Assembly: GCF_016428905.1 (NCBI RefSeq)
Contig: NZ_JAELTQ010000033.1
Coordinates: 1 to 37,902 of the forward strand
From: Dyella sp. ASV24
GTDB lineage: Bacteria > Pseudomonadota > Gammaproteobacteria > Xanthomonadales > Rhodanobacteraceae
Reading direction: 5' to 3'
DNA: 37,902 bases
The translations under genes were made by a program, and so were the position numbers. Position 1 is the first letter of the stretch. Each line of letters begins with the position of its first letter. The notes below the pieces were generated by a model that saw nothing but the letters and a program-made list of their open reading frames with translations, made no database searches and had not been told where the DNA came from. Positions 16,090 to 24,720 of this stretch are shown here, piece after piece.

Positions 16090-17919
16090 TCAGCCATGGA
16101 GTGCAGCATAAATGCGTTCGGCCAGCCCGCGATCAATGCCTTTCACGCGAGTCAGCTCTTCCACGCCAGCCGCCTCGACACCTGACAAGCCGCCAAAGGC
16201 CTTCAATAGTGCCGAACGTCGACGCGCGCCTACTCCTGGGACATCCTCGAGCACGCTGCGTTCCCGCGCTTTCTCGCGCCGCTTGCGATGCCCGGTGATG
16301 GCAAAACGGTGCGCCTCGTCGCGCACGGCCGCCACCAGATGCAGCGCCGGTGACGACGATCCCGGATGCAGGTTGCGCCCGGAGTCGGCCAGTACCAGCG
16401 TTTCCTCGCCCGCGCGGCGGCCCGGCCCCTTGGCCACGCCAACCACGTTGATGCCCGTCACGCCAAGCTCCCGGAGCACATCCAATGCCTGGGCCACCTG
16501 CCCGCCACCGCCATCGATCAACAATATGTCGGGTTTGGCGCCTTCGCCTTCCGCAACTTTGCGAAAGCGTCGGACCAAGGCCTGATGCATCGCCGCGTAA
16601 TCATCGCCAGGCGTGATGCCGGTAATGTTGAAGCGGCGATAGTGCGATTTCTCCGGACCTTCCGGCCCGAATACCACGCACGAAGCCACAGTCAGTTCGC
16701 CCTGCGTGTGACTGATGTCGAAACACTCGATGCGACGCGGCGATTCATCGAGCTCCAGCAGCTTCTGCAGATCGTCGAAGCGCGCTCCCAAGGTCTGACG
16801 ACTGGCCAGCTTGGCCGTGAGCGACGCCTGTGCGTTACGTTCCGCCATCTGCAGGAACCGCGCGCGCTCGCCACGCACACTCGACTTCAATTCCACCGCG
16901 TGACCGGATTGTTGCGCCAGCATCTCGCCCAGAATCTGCTGGCTCGGCAACGTCTCGCCCAGAATCAGTTCACGCGGTACCGGGCGATCAAGGTAATACT
17001 GCGCAATGAACTGCTCCAGCACGTCGGCCGGCTCGGCATCCAGCGGCAAACGCGGGAAGAAGTCGCGCGTACCCAGGCTGATGCCGTTGCGGAAGAACAG
17101 CACGCTCACGCAAGCCATGCCTGCCTCGATACGGCACGCCAGCACATCCATGTCTGCGCTGGCGCCCTGCACATGATGTTCCGCCTGCAGCTTGCTCAGG
17201 GCGGCTACCTGATCACGCAGCGATGCCGCGCGCTCGAATGCCAGCGACTTGCTGGCCTGCTCCATCTGACCGGCCAGCTCGTCGATCACCGCGCTGCTGC
17301 GCCCTTCGAGGAACATTTCCGCGTGGCGCACATCGTTGCGGTAATCGTCCACGGTGATCAGCTGGACACATGGCGCGGTGCATCGGCCAATCTGATGCTG
17401 CAGGCAGGGACGTGAGCGATTCTTGAAATAGCTATCCTCGCACTGGCGCACTTTGAACAGCTTTTGCATCAGGTTGAGGCTTTCGCGAACGGCGAATGTG
17501 CTCGGATACGGCCCGAAATAGCGTCCCGGCATGTTGCGCGCGCCACGATGGAAGGCGAGCCTCGGGTAGTCCTCTCTGCCCGACAGGTAGATATAGGGGT
17601 AGCTCTTATCGTCGCGCAGCAGGATGTTGTAGCGCGGCTTGAGTGATTTGATCAGCTGCGATTCGAGCAGCAGCGCCTCACCCTCGGTGCGCGTTACCGT
17701 GATATCGACGCGCGCGATCTGCGACACCATCGCCGCGATACGCGGCTCCATGCGCGGCTTGAGGAAATAGCTGCCGACACGCTTCTTCAGGTTGCCGGCT
17801 TTTCCCACATACAGCAGGTCGCCTTCCTCGTCGAAATAACGATAGACGCCCGGCGACGTGGAGAGATTTTTGACAAAAGCCTTGCCGTCAAAGGCTTGCG
17901 GCGGCGGAGTGGACTGCAT
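16090..17919 (-). CDS. uvrC: UvrABC excinuclease subunit C
   Basis: A 609-residue UvrC, the nuclease of nucleotide excision repair that cuts the damaged strand on both sides of the lesion. The N-terminal GIY-YIG nuclease has GVY at 24-26 and YVG at 37-39 and makes the 3' cut. A UVR motif for UvrB contact lies near 205-240 (QMEQASKSLAFERAASLRDQ), an RNase-H-like domain for the 5' cut follows (IECFDISHTQG, LLIDGGGGQ), and two helix-hairpin-helix motifs close the protein (VPGVGARRRSALL, VKGIDRGLAERI). Length equals E. coli UvrC. It follows the phosphatase gene by 17 bases and precedes pgsA. Confidence 0.96.
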   Translation of the reverse strand: MQSTPPPQAFDGKAFVKNLSTSPGVYRYFDEEGDLLYVGKAGNLKKRVGSYFLKPRMEPRIAAMVSQIARVDITVTRTEGEALLLESQLIKSLKPRYNILLRDDKSYPYIYLSGREDYPRLAFHRGARNMPGRYFGPYPSTFAVRESLNLMQKLFKVRQCEDSYFKNRSRPCLQHQIGRCTAPCVQLITVDDYRNDVRHAEMFLEGRSSAVIDELAGQMEQASKSLAFERAASLRDQVAALSKLQAEHHVQGASADMDVLACRIEAGMACVSVLFFRNGISLGTRDFFPRLPLDAEPADVLEQFIAQYYLDRPVPRELILGETLPSQQILGEMLAQQSGHAVELKSSVRGERARFLQMAERNAQASLTAKLASRQTLGARFDDLQKLLELDESPRRIECFDISHTQGELTVASCVVFGPEGPEKSHYRRFNITGITPGDDYAAMHQALVRRFRKVAEGEGAKPDILLIDGGGGQVAQALDVLRELGVTGINVVGVAKGPGRRAGEETLVLADSGRNLHPGSSSPALHLVAAVRDEAHRFAITGHRKRREKARERSVLEDVPGVGARRRSALLKAFGGLSGVEAAGVEELTRVKGIDRGLAERIYAALHG

Positions 17920-17936
17920 CGCGTAATTCTATCCGC

Positions 17937-18410
17937 TCACCCGCGCCGCAGGCGTGCAATCAGGCCATCCACGCCCTGCTCCGCCAGCGCCACGGCATGA
18001 CGGAAGCCTTCTTCCGCGCCAAAGTAAGGGTCTGGGAATTCCTCCGGCTCGGCCACGCCGGCCCAGGGCAGGAACAGCGTGGGTTCCACGCCACGTCCGC
18101 GCTGAACCTGCTCGAGATACGCGAGATTGTCCCGATCCATGGCCAGCACCCAGTCGAACTCCGCAAAGTCCGACGCCCGCACCTGGCGCGCCCGATGCGA
18201 CGCAAGGTCATACCCCGCTGCAGCAGCGGCCCGCACCATCCGGGGATCCGCTCCTTTGCCAACATGCCAATTTCCCGTACCGCACGAGGCCAGGGTCAAT
18301 GCGAGGCCCGCCTCGGCGCTGCGCTGGCGCGCCACGGCCTCCACCAGAGGGGAGCGGCAGATATTGCCCATGCAGACAAAAAGGATGGATGGACCTTTGC
18401 GGGCTTTCAT
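17937..18410 (-). CDS. Low-molecular-weight protein-tyrosine phosphatase
   Basis: A 157-residue phosphatase of the LMW-PTP/Wzb family. The P-loop C-x5-R-S is CMGNICRS with Cys13 and Arg19, and the general-acid aspartate sits in FPDPYFG near the C-terminus. Such enzymes often counter a BY-kinase in capsule or exopolysaccharide control, but no kinase or polysaccharide gene is in this window. The ATG at 18410 fits the family; an in-frame TTG three codons earlier is closer to an AGAGGAA ribosome site and remains possible. uvrC follows 17 bases later. Confidence 0.9.
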   Translation of the reverse strand: MKARKGPSILFVCMGNICRSPLVEAVARQRSAEAGLALTLASCGTGNWHVGKGADPRMVRAAAAAGYDLASHRARQVRASDFAEFDWVLAMDRDNLAYLEQVQRGRGVEPTLFLPWAGVAEPEEFPDPYFGAEEGFRHAVALAEQGVDGLIARLRRG

Positions 18411-18552
18411 CAGAAACAATGTTCCTCTCGGGACCTTTTTTCGCGAATATCGGCAAGCCAGACGCAGGACCCTGCGGCGACCCTGCAGAAGTGATTCTTA
18501 TGGCTGCGCGTCGGACCACTATCAAGCCCACCCGCTGTGCCAGACGACATGA

Positions 18553-18582
18553 TTGTTGCCAGACGCACAGCCCGACTATGCT
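18553..18582 (+). promoter_or_regulatory. Candidate promoter of TonB-domain gene
   Basis: TTGTTG at 18553-18558 and TATGCT at 18577-18582 with 18 bases between, in the divergent gap ahead of the GTG start at 18607. Moderate consensus match only. Confidence 0.3.
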
Positions 18583-18606
18583 TGGGCGGTTAACAGGGGG
18601 AAGAAC

Positions 18607-19026
18607 GTGAAGAGCAAGCTGATGACGACAGCGGCCTGCGTTGCCGCGATCATCCTGGGCCAGGCGGCTATCGCCGGGACTGCTGCACAGGATTCATCCG
18701 CGCCAGCGGCCGCATCATCCGCCGCGGGTCATGCCGACAGCGCATCTGCCGACCGCCCAGCCAGTGTCGACGAGGATCGCCCGCAGCCCGCGCCCCGTTA
18801 TTCCACCGCCATGAAGAACGCAGGTGTCGCGGGCACGGTGGTGGTGATGGTGCAGGTGGGTGCCGACGGCAAGGCAAAGTCCTTCCACGTGATGATGTCC
18901 TCCGGGTCGACCGCACTGGACGACGAGGCCATTCGGACGGTGAAAGGCTGGTCTTACAAAGCGGCGATCAAGCAGGGCGCGCCGGCCGACGGCTACGTGC
19001 AGATCCCGATCACCTTCAACAAATAG
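18607..19026 (+). CDS. Secreted protein with TonB C-terminal domain
   Basis: A 139-residue protein. After a signal peptide (about residues 1-23, cleavage after AIA) comes an Ala/Ser/Pro-rich linker (24-60) and a TonB-C-like domain: AGVAGTVVVMVQVGADGK, ALDDEAIRTVKGWSYKA, QIPITFNK. True TonB has an uncleaved N-terminal anchor that binds ExbB/ExbD and a long Pro/Lys spacer; here the anchor looks cleavable and the spacer is short, so energy transduction is doubtful. The GTG start is chosen because GGGGGAAG lies 6 bases upstream; an ATG five codons on is the alternative. No ExbBD or TonB receptor is nearby. Confidence 0.8.
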   Translation: MKSKLMTTAACVAAIILGQAAIAGTAAQDSSAPAAASSAAGHADSASADRPASVDEDRPQPAPRYSTAMKNAGVAGTVVVMVQVGADGKAKSFHVMMSSGSTALDDEAIRTVKGWSYKAAIKQGAPADGYVQIPITFNK

Positions 19027-19092
19027 CCAGAATCCGCCTGTTACGCGCAGCACGTCGCCGCGCGGCGAACAGAAGGAAAGCTAGAGATACGC

Positions 19093-19251
19093 ATGGGCTG
19101 CCTGCCCCTACCCATTCTGTTCGTGCTCGGCTTCTTTATCGGCCGCTTCATCGCTGGCGACAGCGGCGCCCTTTGGGGCGCCGGTATCGGGCTCGTGCTG
19201 GGCCTGGTACTCGGCGGCCTGTTCGTGATGCTGGTACGCCGTCGACGCTGA
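19093..19251 (+). CDS. 52-residue small membrane protein
   Basis: An ATG-to-TGA frame of 53 codons. It has two hydrophobic glycine-rich stretches (CLPLPILFVLGFFIG and IGLVLGLVLGGLFVMLV) separated by a short DSG turn and ends in a run of four arginines, a positive-inside anchor. GxxxG-like spacing suggests helix packing. No function is recognised. It lies 66 bases after the TonB-domain gene on the same strand and ends 4 bases before the kdsB stop on the other strand. The ribosome site is weak (GAGA). Coding is supported by the membrane-protein composition and tight fit, not by a known family. Confidence 0.6.
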   Translation: MGCLPLPILFVLGFFIGRFIAGDSGALWGAGIGLVLGLVLGGLFVMLVRRRR

Positions 19252-19255
19252 TCGA

Positions 19256-20029
19256 TCAGTTGCCGCTCAACCAGCGCTCCGCGCGCTCCAGATCCGCTTC
19301 AGTATCAATGCCCGGCGGAAATGGTTCCGGCGTCAGGCGAGCAGCGATCGGAAATCCGTGCTCCAGCACGCGCAACTGCTCTAGTGACTCCGCCTGCTCC
19401 AGCGGCGTCCGCGCCAGCGTGGTGTAGCGCTTCAAAAAGCCCGCCCGGTACGCATAAATGCCGATATGCCGCAGAAACGGCACGCCTTCCGGCAATACAT
19501 GGCGATCAAGCGCAAACGCATCGCGCGCCCACGGAGCCGGTGCACGACTGAAATACAGCGCGCGCCCACCGACCGAGCGCACCAGCTTGACCACATGGGG
19601 ATCGAACAGCTCGTGAGCCTCTGTGATGGGCGTGGCCAGCGTAGCCATGGGTGCATCGTCGTCGGCCAGTGCGCGGGCCACTTCACGGATACCAGCGGCG
19701 GGGGCGAAGGGTTCGTCGCCCTGAAGATTCACCACGATGGCATCGTCGGCCCAGCGATAGTGCTCGGCACATTCGGCCAGGCGATCACTGCCGGACGCAT
19801 GATCGGCGCGTGTCATGCATACATCCACGCCCTGCCCTTGCAAGGCGTCGGCGATACGCTGGTCGTCCACGGCCACCACCACCTGCGTGGCACCAGCCTC
19901 CAGCGCACGTTGCGCCACGCGCACCACCATGGGCACGCCTGCGATCTCCCGCAGCGGCTTGGCCGGCAGACGCGTAGAGCCATAACGGGCGGGAATGGCG
20001 ACGATAAAGGACGGCGTGGCAGCGGACAT
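19256..20029 (-). CDS. kdsB: 3-deoxy-manno-octulosonate cytidylyltransferase
   Basis: A 257-residue KdsB, which activates Kdo with CTP to CMP-Kdo for the inner core of lipopolysaccharide. The nucleotide-binding [15 protein letters not shown] opens the protein; [16 protein letters not shown] and HIGIYAYR are the other family blocks. The start at 20029 has GAGGTGAT directly upstream; an ATG eight codons earlier is less likely. It follows aroA by 83 bases on the same strand. Confidence 0.95.
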   Translation of the reverse strand: MSAATPSFIVAIPARYGSTRLPAKPLREIAGVPMVVRVAQRALEAGATQVVVAVDDQRIADALQGQGVDVCMTRADHASGSDRLAECAEHYRWADDAIVVNLQGDEPFAPAAGIREVARALADDDAPMATLATPITEAHELFDPHVVKLVRSVGGRALYFSRAPAPWARDAFALDRHVLPEGVPFLRHIGIYAYRAGFLKRYTTLARTPLEQAESLEQLRVLEHGFPIAARLTPEPFPPGIDTEADLERAERWLSGN

Positions 20030-20112
20030 GATCACCTCGGGATGGAGCGCCAAGCGTAGCGGCTACATCCCCAGGGAGCGAGTGACGGGTTCTCCGTTGT
20101 TTCAGCGGGAGG

Positions 20113-21417
20113 TCACGCCGAGCGGAGATCGAATCCGCAGCCGTTCGCCAGTTCCATAAAGCCCGGGAACGAGGTCGCCACGTTGCCGCAGTCATGGATC
20201 CGCACCGGGCCGTTGGCGATGAGCCCGGCCGCCGCGAAACTCATGGCGATGCGATGATCCCCGTGGCTTTCGATAACGCCCCCGCCCAGCGCACTGCCTT
20301 CGATCGTCGCACCGTCCGGCACCTCGTCGATGGTGGCGCCGAGTGCACGCAGGCCCGCCGCCATGCTGGCGAGGCGATCCGATTCCTTGACGCGCAACTC
20401 CGCTGCGCCGCGCACGACGGTCTTGCCGGCGGCCGCCGTAGCCGCCACGAACAGCGCGGGGAATTCATCAATCATGTCGGGCACCAGGGCTTCAGGCAGT
20501 TCGATGCCGTGCAACGGCGCGTGCCGCACCACGAGATCACCGACCGGCTCGCCACCGCTTTCGCGCTCGTTCTCCACGCGGATGTCCGCCCCCATCAGGC
20601 GCAGGGCCTGCAGCAGGCCGGTACGACGCGGATTGAGCCCCACCGCCTGCAGATGCAGCTCGGAGCCTGGCACGATGCTGCCGGCGACCAGGAAAAACGC
20701 CGCCGAGGAGAAATCCGCCGGTACATCCACGTTTGTGGCGCGAAGCACGTGCCCACCCGTCAGCTTCGCGCGACCGGGTGCAAACTCGATAGGCCAGCCA
20801 AACGCAGCCAGCATGCGCTCGGTGTAATCGCGCGTCGGATGCGGTTCGATCACTTCCGTCGCCCCTTGCGCGTACAGCCCCGCAAGCAGCAATGCCGATT
20901 TCACCTGAGCACTCGCCACCGGCAGCGTGTATGCGATGCCGGCAAGTGATTGGCCACCATGAATACGCAGCGGCGGAAGGCCATCCTGCGTGTCGATGGT
21001 TGCCCCCATGCTGGCGAGCGGGTCGGTTACGCGACGCATCGGGCGCTTAGACAACGACTCGTCGCCCACCAGCGTGCTGTCGAACGCCTGCCCCGCCAGC
21101 AAGCCGGCAAGCAGACGCATGCCAGTGCCGGCGTTACCGCAGTCGAGCAATGCCGTGGTGCCACGCAAGCCGTGCAGGCCCATGCCATGCACCACGCGCT
21201 CGCCTTCCGTCGGTGTATCGATGTGCACGCCCAGTTGCTGCAGGACTGCGGCGGTTGCACGCGTGTCCTCGCCTTCCAGGAAGCCACGAATGTGGGAGGT
21301 GCCTTCGGCCAACGCACCCAGCATGAGTGCGCGGTGCGATACGGATTTGTCGCCCGGCACGCGCACGCTGCCTTTCAGCGCACGGGCCTGGTGACTGGTC
21401 CAGTCGAGTCGGGTCAC
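20113..21417 (-). CDS. aroA: 3-phosphoshikimate 1-carboxyvinyltransferase (EPSP synthase), class II-like
   Basis: A 434-residue EPSP synthase, which joins PEP and shikimate-3-phosphate in the sixth shikimate step. The blocks PGDKSVSHRALML (Lys24, Arg29), GNAGTGMR (94-101), LSKRPMRRV, SAQVKSALLLAGL and RVKESDRL are those of the class II (Agrobacterium CP4-like) branch rather than the E. coli class I branch. The residue equal to CP4 Ala100 is Gly97 here. The start is GTG at 21417, with GGAGAA upstream; the frame is open further but that part overlaps pheA. Order serC-pheA-aroA forms one amino-acid operon. Confidence 0.94.
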   Translation of the reverse strand: MTRLDWTSHQARALKGSVRVPGDKSVSHRALMLGALAEGTSHIRGFLEGEDTRATAAVLQQLGVHIDTPTEGERVVHGMGLHGLRGTTALLDCGNAGTGMRLLAGLLAGQAFDSTLVGDESLSKRPMRRVTDPLASMGATIDTQDGLPPLRIHGGQSLAGIAYTLPVASAQVKSALLLAGLYAQGATEVIEPHPTRDYTERMLAAFGWPIEFAPGRAKLTGGHVLRATNVDVPADFSSAAFFLVAGSIVPGSELHLQAVGLNPRRTGLLQALRLMGADIRVENERESGGEPVGDLVVRHAPLHGIELPEALVPDMIDEFPALFVAATAAAGKTVVRGAAELRVKESDRLASMAAGLRALGATIDEVPDGATIEGSALGGGVIESHGDHRIAMSFAAAGLIANGPVRIHDCGNVATSFPGFMELANGCGFDLRSA

Positions 21418-21458
21418 GGGGAGTTCTCCAGGGCCGCTTCGTAGCAGCCCAATACATA

Positions 21459-22547
21459 TCAGGGCAGCGCCACCGGGTAAGAGCCAAGCACGCGCACTTG
21501 CGCGGCGGCTTCGCCCATTTCCTTCATGGCGGCCTGCATCGGCTCGTCGTTGATGTGGCCGGACACGTCGATGAAAAACGCGTACTGCCACTTGCCCGAA
21601 TGGGCGGGACGGGATTCGATGCGGTTAAGGCTGATGTCGTGTTCGGCGAAAGGCTTGAGCACGTGATATAGCGCACCCGGCTTGTCGTTCACCGTGATGA
21701 GCAGTGATGTGCGGTCATTGCCCGACGGCGGGAACAGCGAGCGCCCAATGACAAGAAAGCGCGTCGTGTTATCCGCGCGATCCTCGATGGCCTGCGCCAC
21801 CGTCTTGAGACCATAGACGCGACCAGCCGTTTCGCCTGCAATGGCGGCGGCATCATCCGCGTGACGGGCCAAACGCGCCGCCTCCGCGTTGCTGCTCACT
21901 GCGATGCATTCCACACCAGGCAGATTGATGCGCAACCAGGTCTTGCACTGCTGCAGCGACTGCGCATGCGCATAGACGCGCTTGATGCCTTCCAGCTTGC
22001 CGTCCAATGAATGCAGGCATTGATGAACACGCAGCTCCACTTCGCCGCAGATGGTCGCTTCGGAAGTGAGGAACATATCCAGCGTGACCTGGATCATGCC
22101 TTGCCCGGAGTTTTCCACCGGCACCACACCGAAATCGGCATGGCCCGCCGCGACCTCCTGAAACACTTCCTCAATGCTACCCAGGGGCAGCCCATAGGCG
22201 GCGTGGCCGAAATGCTTGCGCACGGCCTGTTCGCTGAAGGTGCCTTCCGGGCCAAGGAAGCCGACCTTGAGAGGGTCTTCCTGTGCGAGGCAGGAGGACA
22301 TGATCTCGCGGAAGAGCCGCACCATCTCCACATCGGTAAGCGGCCCGTTGTTGCGATCGACCACCATGCGCAACACATGCGCCTCGCGCTCCGGTCGGTA
22401 ATAGTCGATCGCCGAGAGCCCCTCGCCCTTCACGCGCGCCACTTCCTGCGCCCAACCGGCACGCTCGGAAATCAGCTGCTGAATCTGCTGATCGATACTG
22501 TCGATGCGCTCGCGCACGTCGGAAAGCGAAGATTTCTTGTCGGTCAT
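21459..22547 (-). CDS. pheA: Chorismate mutase / prephenate dehydratase (P-protein)
   Basis: A 362-residue fused enzyme that makes phenylpyruvate from chorismate. The AroQ-type mutase spans about 1-90 (VRERIDSIDQQIQQLISERA). The dehydratase spans about 94-275, with the catalytic TRF at 262-264. A C-terminal ACT domain (about 280-362) carries GALY (291-294) and ESRP (311-314), the phenylalanine-binding motifs, so feedback inhibition is probably retained. The ATG at 22547 gives the family start although no clear ribosome site is seen; the frame is open upstream to 22646. serC precedes by 79 bases and aroA follows by 41. Confidence 0.95.
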   Translation of the reverse strand: MTDKKSSLSDVRERIDSIDQQIQQLISERAGWAQEVARVKGEGLSAIDYYRPEREAHVLRMVVDRNNGPLTDVEMVRLFREIMSSCLAQEDPLKVGFLGPEGTFSEQAVRKHFGHAAYGLPLGSIEEVFQEVAAGHADFGVVPVENSGQGMIQVTLDMFLTSEATICGEVELRVHQCLHSLDGKLEGIKRVYAHAQSLQQCKTWLRINLPGVECIAVSSNAEAARLARHADDAAAIAGETAGRVYGLKTVAQAIEDRADNTTRFLVIGRSLFPPSGNDRTSLLITVNDKPGALYHVLKPFAEHDISLNRIESRPAHSGKWQYAFFIDVSGHINDEPMQAAMKEMGEAAAQVRVLGSYPVALP

Positions 22548-22626
22548 GTCGTGACGATGCGGAGGGAAAGAAGTCCAAACGGGGAACAAGGGATAGTCCT
22601 GCATACCCCATCGCGGTGCAACGGTT

Positions 22627-23712
22627 TCATCCGTGACGTTTGGCAAAGTCCTGCATGAAGGCCGTCAGCGCCTGCACGGCTTCGAGCGGCACTGCGTTGT
22701 AGATGGAGGCACGCATGCCACCAATCGCCTTGTGCCCTTTCAGCGCAAGCAGGCCGGCGGCTTCCGATTCCTTGAGAAAATCAGCATCCAGCGCGTTGTC
22801 GTGTAGGGTGAATGGCACGTTCATGCGCGAACGCGAGGCATGCTCAATCGGATTGCGGTAATAGCCACCAGAACCGTCGATCGCGTCATATAGCGACCCA
22901 GCCTTCGCCAGATTGCGCTCGCGCATCGCCGTCAGTCCACCCCGCTCCTTGAGCCACTGGAAGGTCAGGCCTGCCAGATACCAACCCCACGTATTGGGCG
23001 TATTGAGCATGGAATCGTTCGCCGCGTGATCGGCGTAACGGAAGATGCGCGCCATCGGGCGCGAGGCACGTTCAAGCAGGTCACGGCGCACGATCAGGAT
23101 CACCAAGCCTGAGGGGCCGATGTTCTTCTGTGCACCGGCGTAGATCAGGCCGAACTTCGACACGTCGACAGGGCCAGAGAGAATGTCCGACGACATGTCC
23201 GCCACCAGCGGCACGTCGCCGACCTCCGGAACATCATGGAACTCCACGCCGTGAATGGTTTCGTTCGGCGTGTAGTGGACATAGGCCGAACGCGGGTCGA
23301 GCTGCCACGTCTCGCGCGGCGGCAGCCGCAAGTAGTTCTCGCCCTTGCTGCTGGCTGCCAGGTTCACCTTGATGTACGGAGCCGCTTCACTGGCGGCCTT
23401 TTCGCCCCAATGCCCGGTCACCACGTAATCCGCGCTATCGCCATCACCCGCCAGGTTCATGGGAATCTGAGCGAAATGCTGGGTAGCACCACCCTGCAGA
23501 AACAACACAGCGTAGTTTGCTGGAATCGCCAGCAGATCCCGCAAATCAGCCTCGGCCTGTTGAGCCAACCCCATGAACAGTTTGCCGCGATGGGAAAGCT
23601 CCATCACCGAGGCACCACAACCTTGCCAGTCCAGCAGCTCGCGCTGGGCGCGTTCGAGTACCGGTTGCGGCAGCGCGGCCGGGCCAGCGCTGAAATTCCA
23701 GAGTCTGCTCAC
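22627..23712 (-). CDS. serC: Phosphoserine aminotransferase
   Basis: A 361-residue PLP enzyme that converts 3-phosphohydroxypyruvate to phosphoserine and also serves pyridoxine synthesis. The N-terminus NFSAGPAALPQPVL, the PLP contact GGATQHF and the Schiff-base Lys196 in YAGAQKNIGPSG are all present. The start codon is GTG (family start MSRLWNFSAGP). It heads the serC-pheA-aroA run, a common grouping in Pseudomonas and Xanthomonadales that couples serine and aromatic synthesis. Confidence 0.96.
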   Translation of the reverse strand: MSRLWNFSAGPAALPQPVLERAQRELLDWQGCGASVMELSHRGKLFMGLAQQAEADLRDLLAIPANYAVLFLQGGATQHFAQIPMNLAGDGDSADYVVTGHWGEKAASEAAPYIKVNLAASSKGENYLRLPPRETWQLDPRSAYVHYTPNETIHGVEFHDVPEVGDVPLVADMSSDILSGPVDVSKFGLIYAGAQKNIGPSGLVILIVRRDLLERASRPMARIFRYADHAANDSMLNTPNTWGWYLAGLTFQWLKERGGLTAMRERNLAKAGSLYDAIDGSGGYYRNPIEHASRSRMNVPFTLHDNALDADFLKESEAAGLLALKGHKAIGGMRASIYNAVPLEAVQALTAFMQDFAKRHG

Positions 23713-23742
23713 TGACGACGCCTTTGACAGGATAGTCGCCGC

Positions 23743-23773
23743 ATTATGCCGCGTCGCAGCAACGCAGCGTCAA
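23743..23773 (-). promoter_or_regulatory. Candidate promoter of serC-pheA-aroA
   Basis: On the minus strand TTGACG (23773-23768) and CATAAT (23748-23743) with 19 bases between, ending about 30 bases before the serC GTG. Good hexamers, slightly long spacer. Confidence 0.4.
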
Positions 23774-23811
23774 CCCGGTTCGATAGGCCTGCAAACCGCC
23801 CTCAAAAGGCC

Positions 23812-24579
23812 TCAGAAGCGCACCAGCAAGGCTACCGCGATGCCCAGCGCCAGCACCGCAGCCGTGGCGATCAGCCACCAGACTTCGCCGCGTGGGCCGG
23901 CATCTTCCTCGGGCAGATGTTGCTTTTCCGGCTCGGGGGGCACGATCTCCGGCTCGGGCTCCAGGCCCGGGGCATCAACCACGAAACGATGCATGCCAAG
24001 GCCGACCTGGTCGCCGGGCCGCAGCGCCGCCTGCGTTACGGGTACGCCATTCACGCGCAGCGGGTAACGCGCAGACTGCTGCCCTGCCTCCAGCATCAGC
24101 TGGCCGTCACGCCAGAACACCGCCAGTGACGCTGTCTCGCCTTGCGGCAATTCGAGGGGAATCCGTCCGTGCGGACCCAGTTCCAGCCTTTCCTGCAGCG
24201 ACAGAACACGACCGGAAAGCGGTCCCGCCACCGCACGCAAAGCAACCGTGCAGCGTCCTTCGGCCGGCACGGTCACGGGCAGGTTGTGCGCAGGCCCTTC
24301 TTCGGCCCGCAACAACATGCGGCAATCGCCAACGCTGAGGACGTCGCCCGCACGCAATAACGCCTTCTCGCGCACCGGGCGCGCGTTGACATAGATGCGA
24401 TTGCCCTGCGGGAGCACCTGAAGTATCCAGCCGCGTCGATCCAGTTGGATGCGCAGGTGGTAAGCGCCGGCCTGGTGCGCGGCGAGAATCAGATCGTTGT
24501 CCGGAGCACTGCCGATGCGCAACGCAGGGCCGTCCCAGTGAAAATCCTCGCGGGGCGAATTGGGAAACTCGATGCGCAT
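23812..24579 (-). CDS. Tail-anchored protein with two FHA-like domains
   Basis: A 255-residue protein. The first FHA-like domain is at about 5-92 (LRIGSAPDNDLIL for the GR-type loop, VNARPV, LRAGDVLSVGDCRML). A second, more divergent one is at about 110-205 and repeats the same closing pattern (VNGVPVTQAALRPGDQVGLG). A Glu/Pro-rich linker (208-226) leads to one membrane helix at about 232-252 with almost no tail. FHA domains bind phosphothreonine, or scaffold secretion systems in the YscD-like form; neither a kinase nor secretion genes are nearby. It lies 99 bases upstream of serC on the same strand. Confidence 0.78.
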   Translation of the reverse strand: MRIEFPNSPREDFHWDGPALRIGSAPDNDLILAAHQAGAYHLRIQLDRRGWILQVLPQGNRIYVNARPVREKALLRAGDVLSVGDCRMLLRAEEGPAHNLPVTVPAEGRCTVALRAVAGPLSGRVLSLQERLELGPHGRIPLELPQGETASLAVFWRDGQLMLEAGQQSARYPLRVNGVPVTQAALRPGDQVGLGMHRFVVDAPGLEPEPEIVPPEPEKQHLPEEDAGPRGEVWWLIATAAVLALGIAVALLVRF

Positions 24580-24720
24580 CAGTGAACCAGTCGATGGACG
24601 GCCGGGACTCTAGCAGATGCCTGCGCGATTAACTGCTCGTTTTAGGCAATAGGACGGCAGTCAGCCTACGATCGGCCATCTGACATACCATGCCTGTTTC
24701 GTCTCCAGAGGAACCCGCCC

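Noticed and set aside
21418-21591. Extended AroA start overlapping pheA
   Set aside because: Would overlap pheA by 133 bases; GTG at 21417 with GGAGAA upstream matches the family N-terminus.
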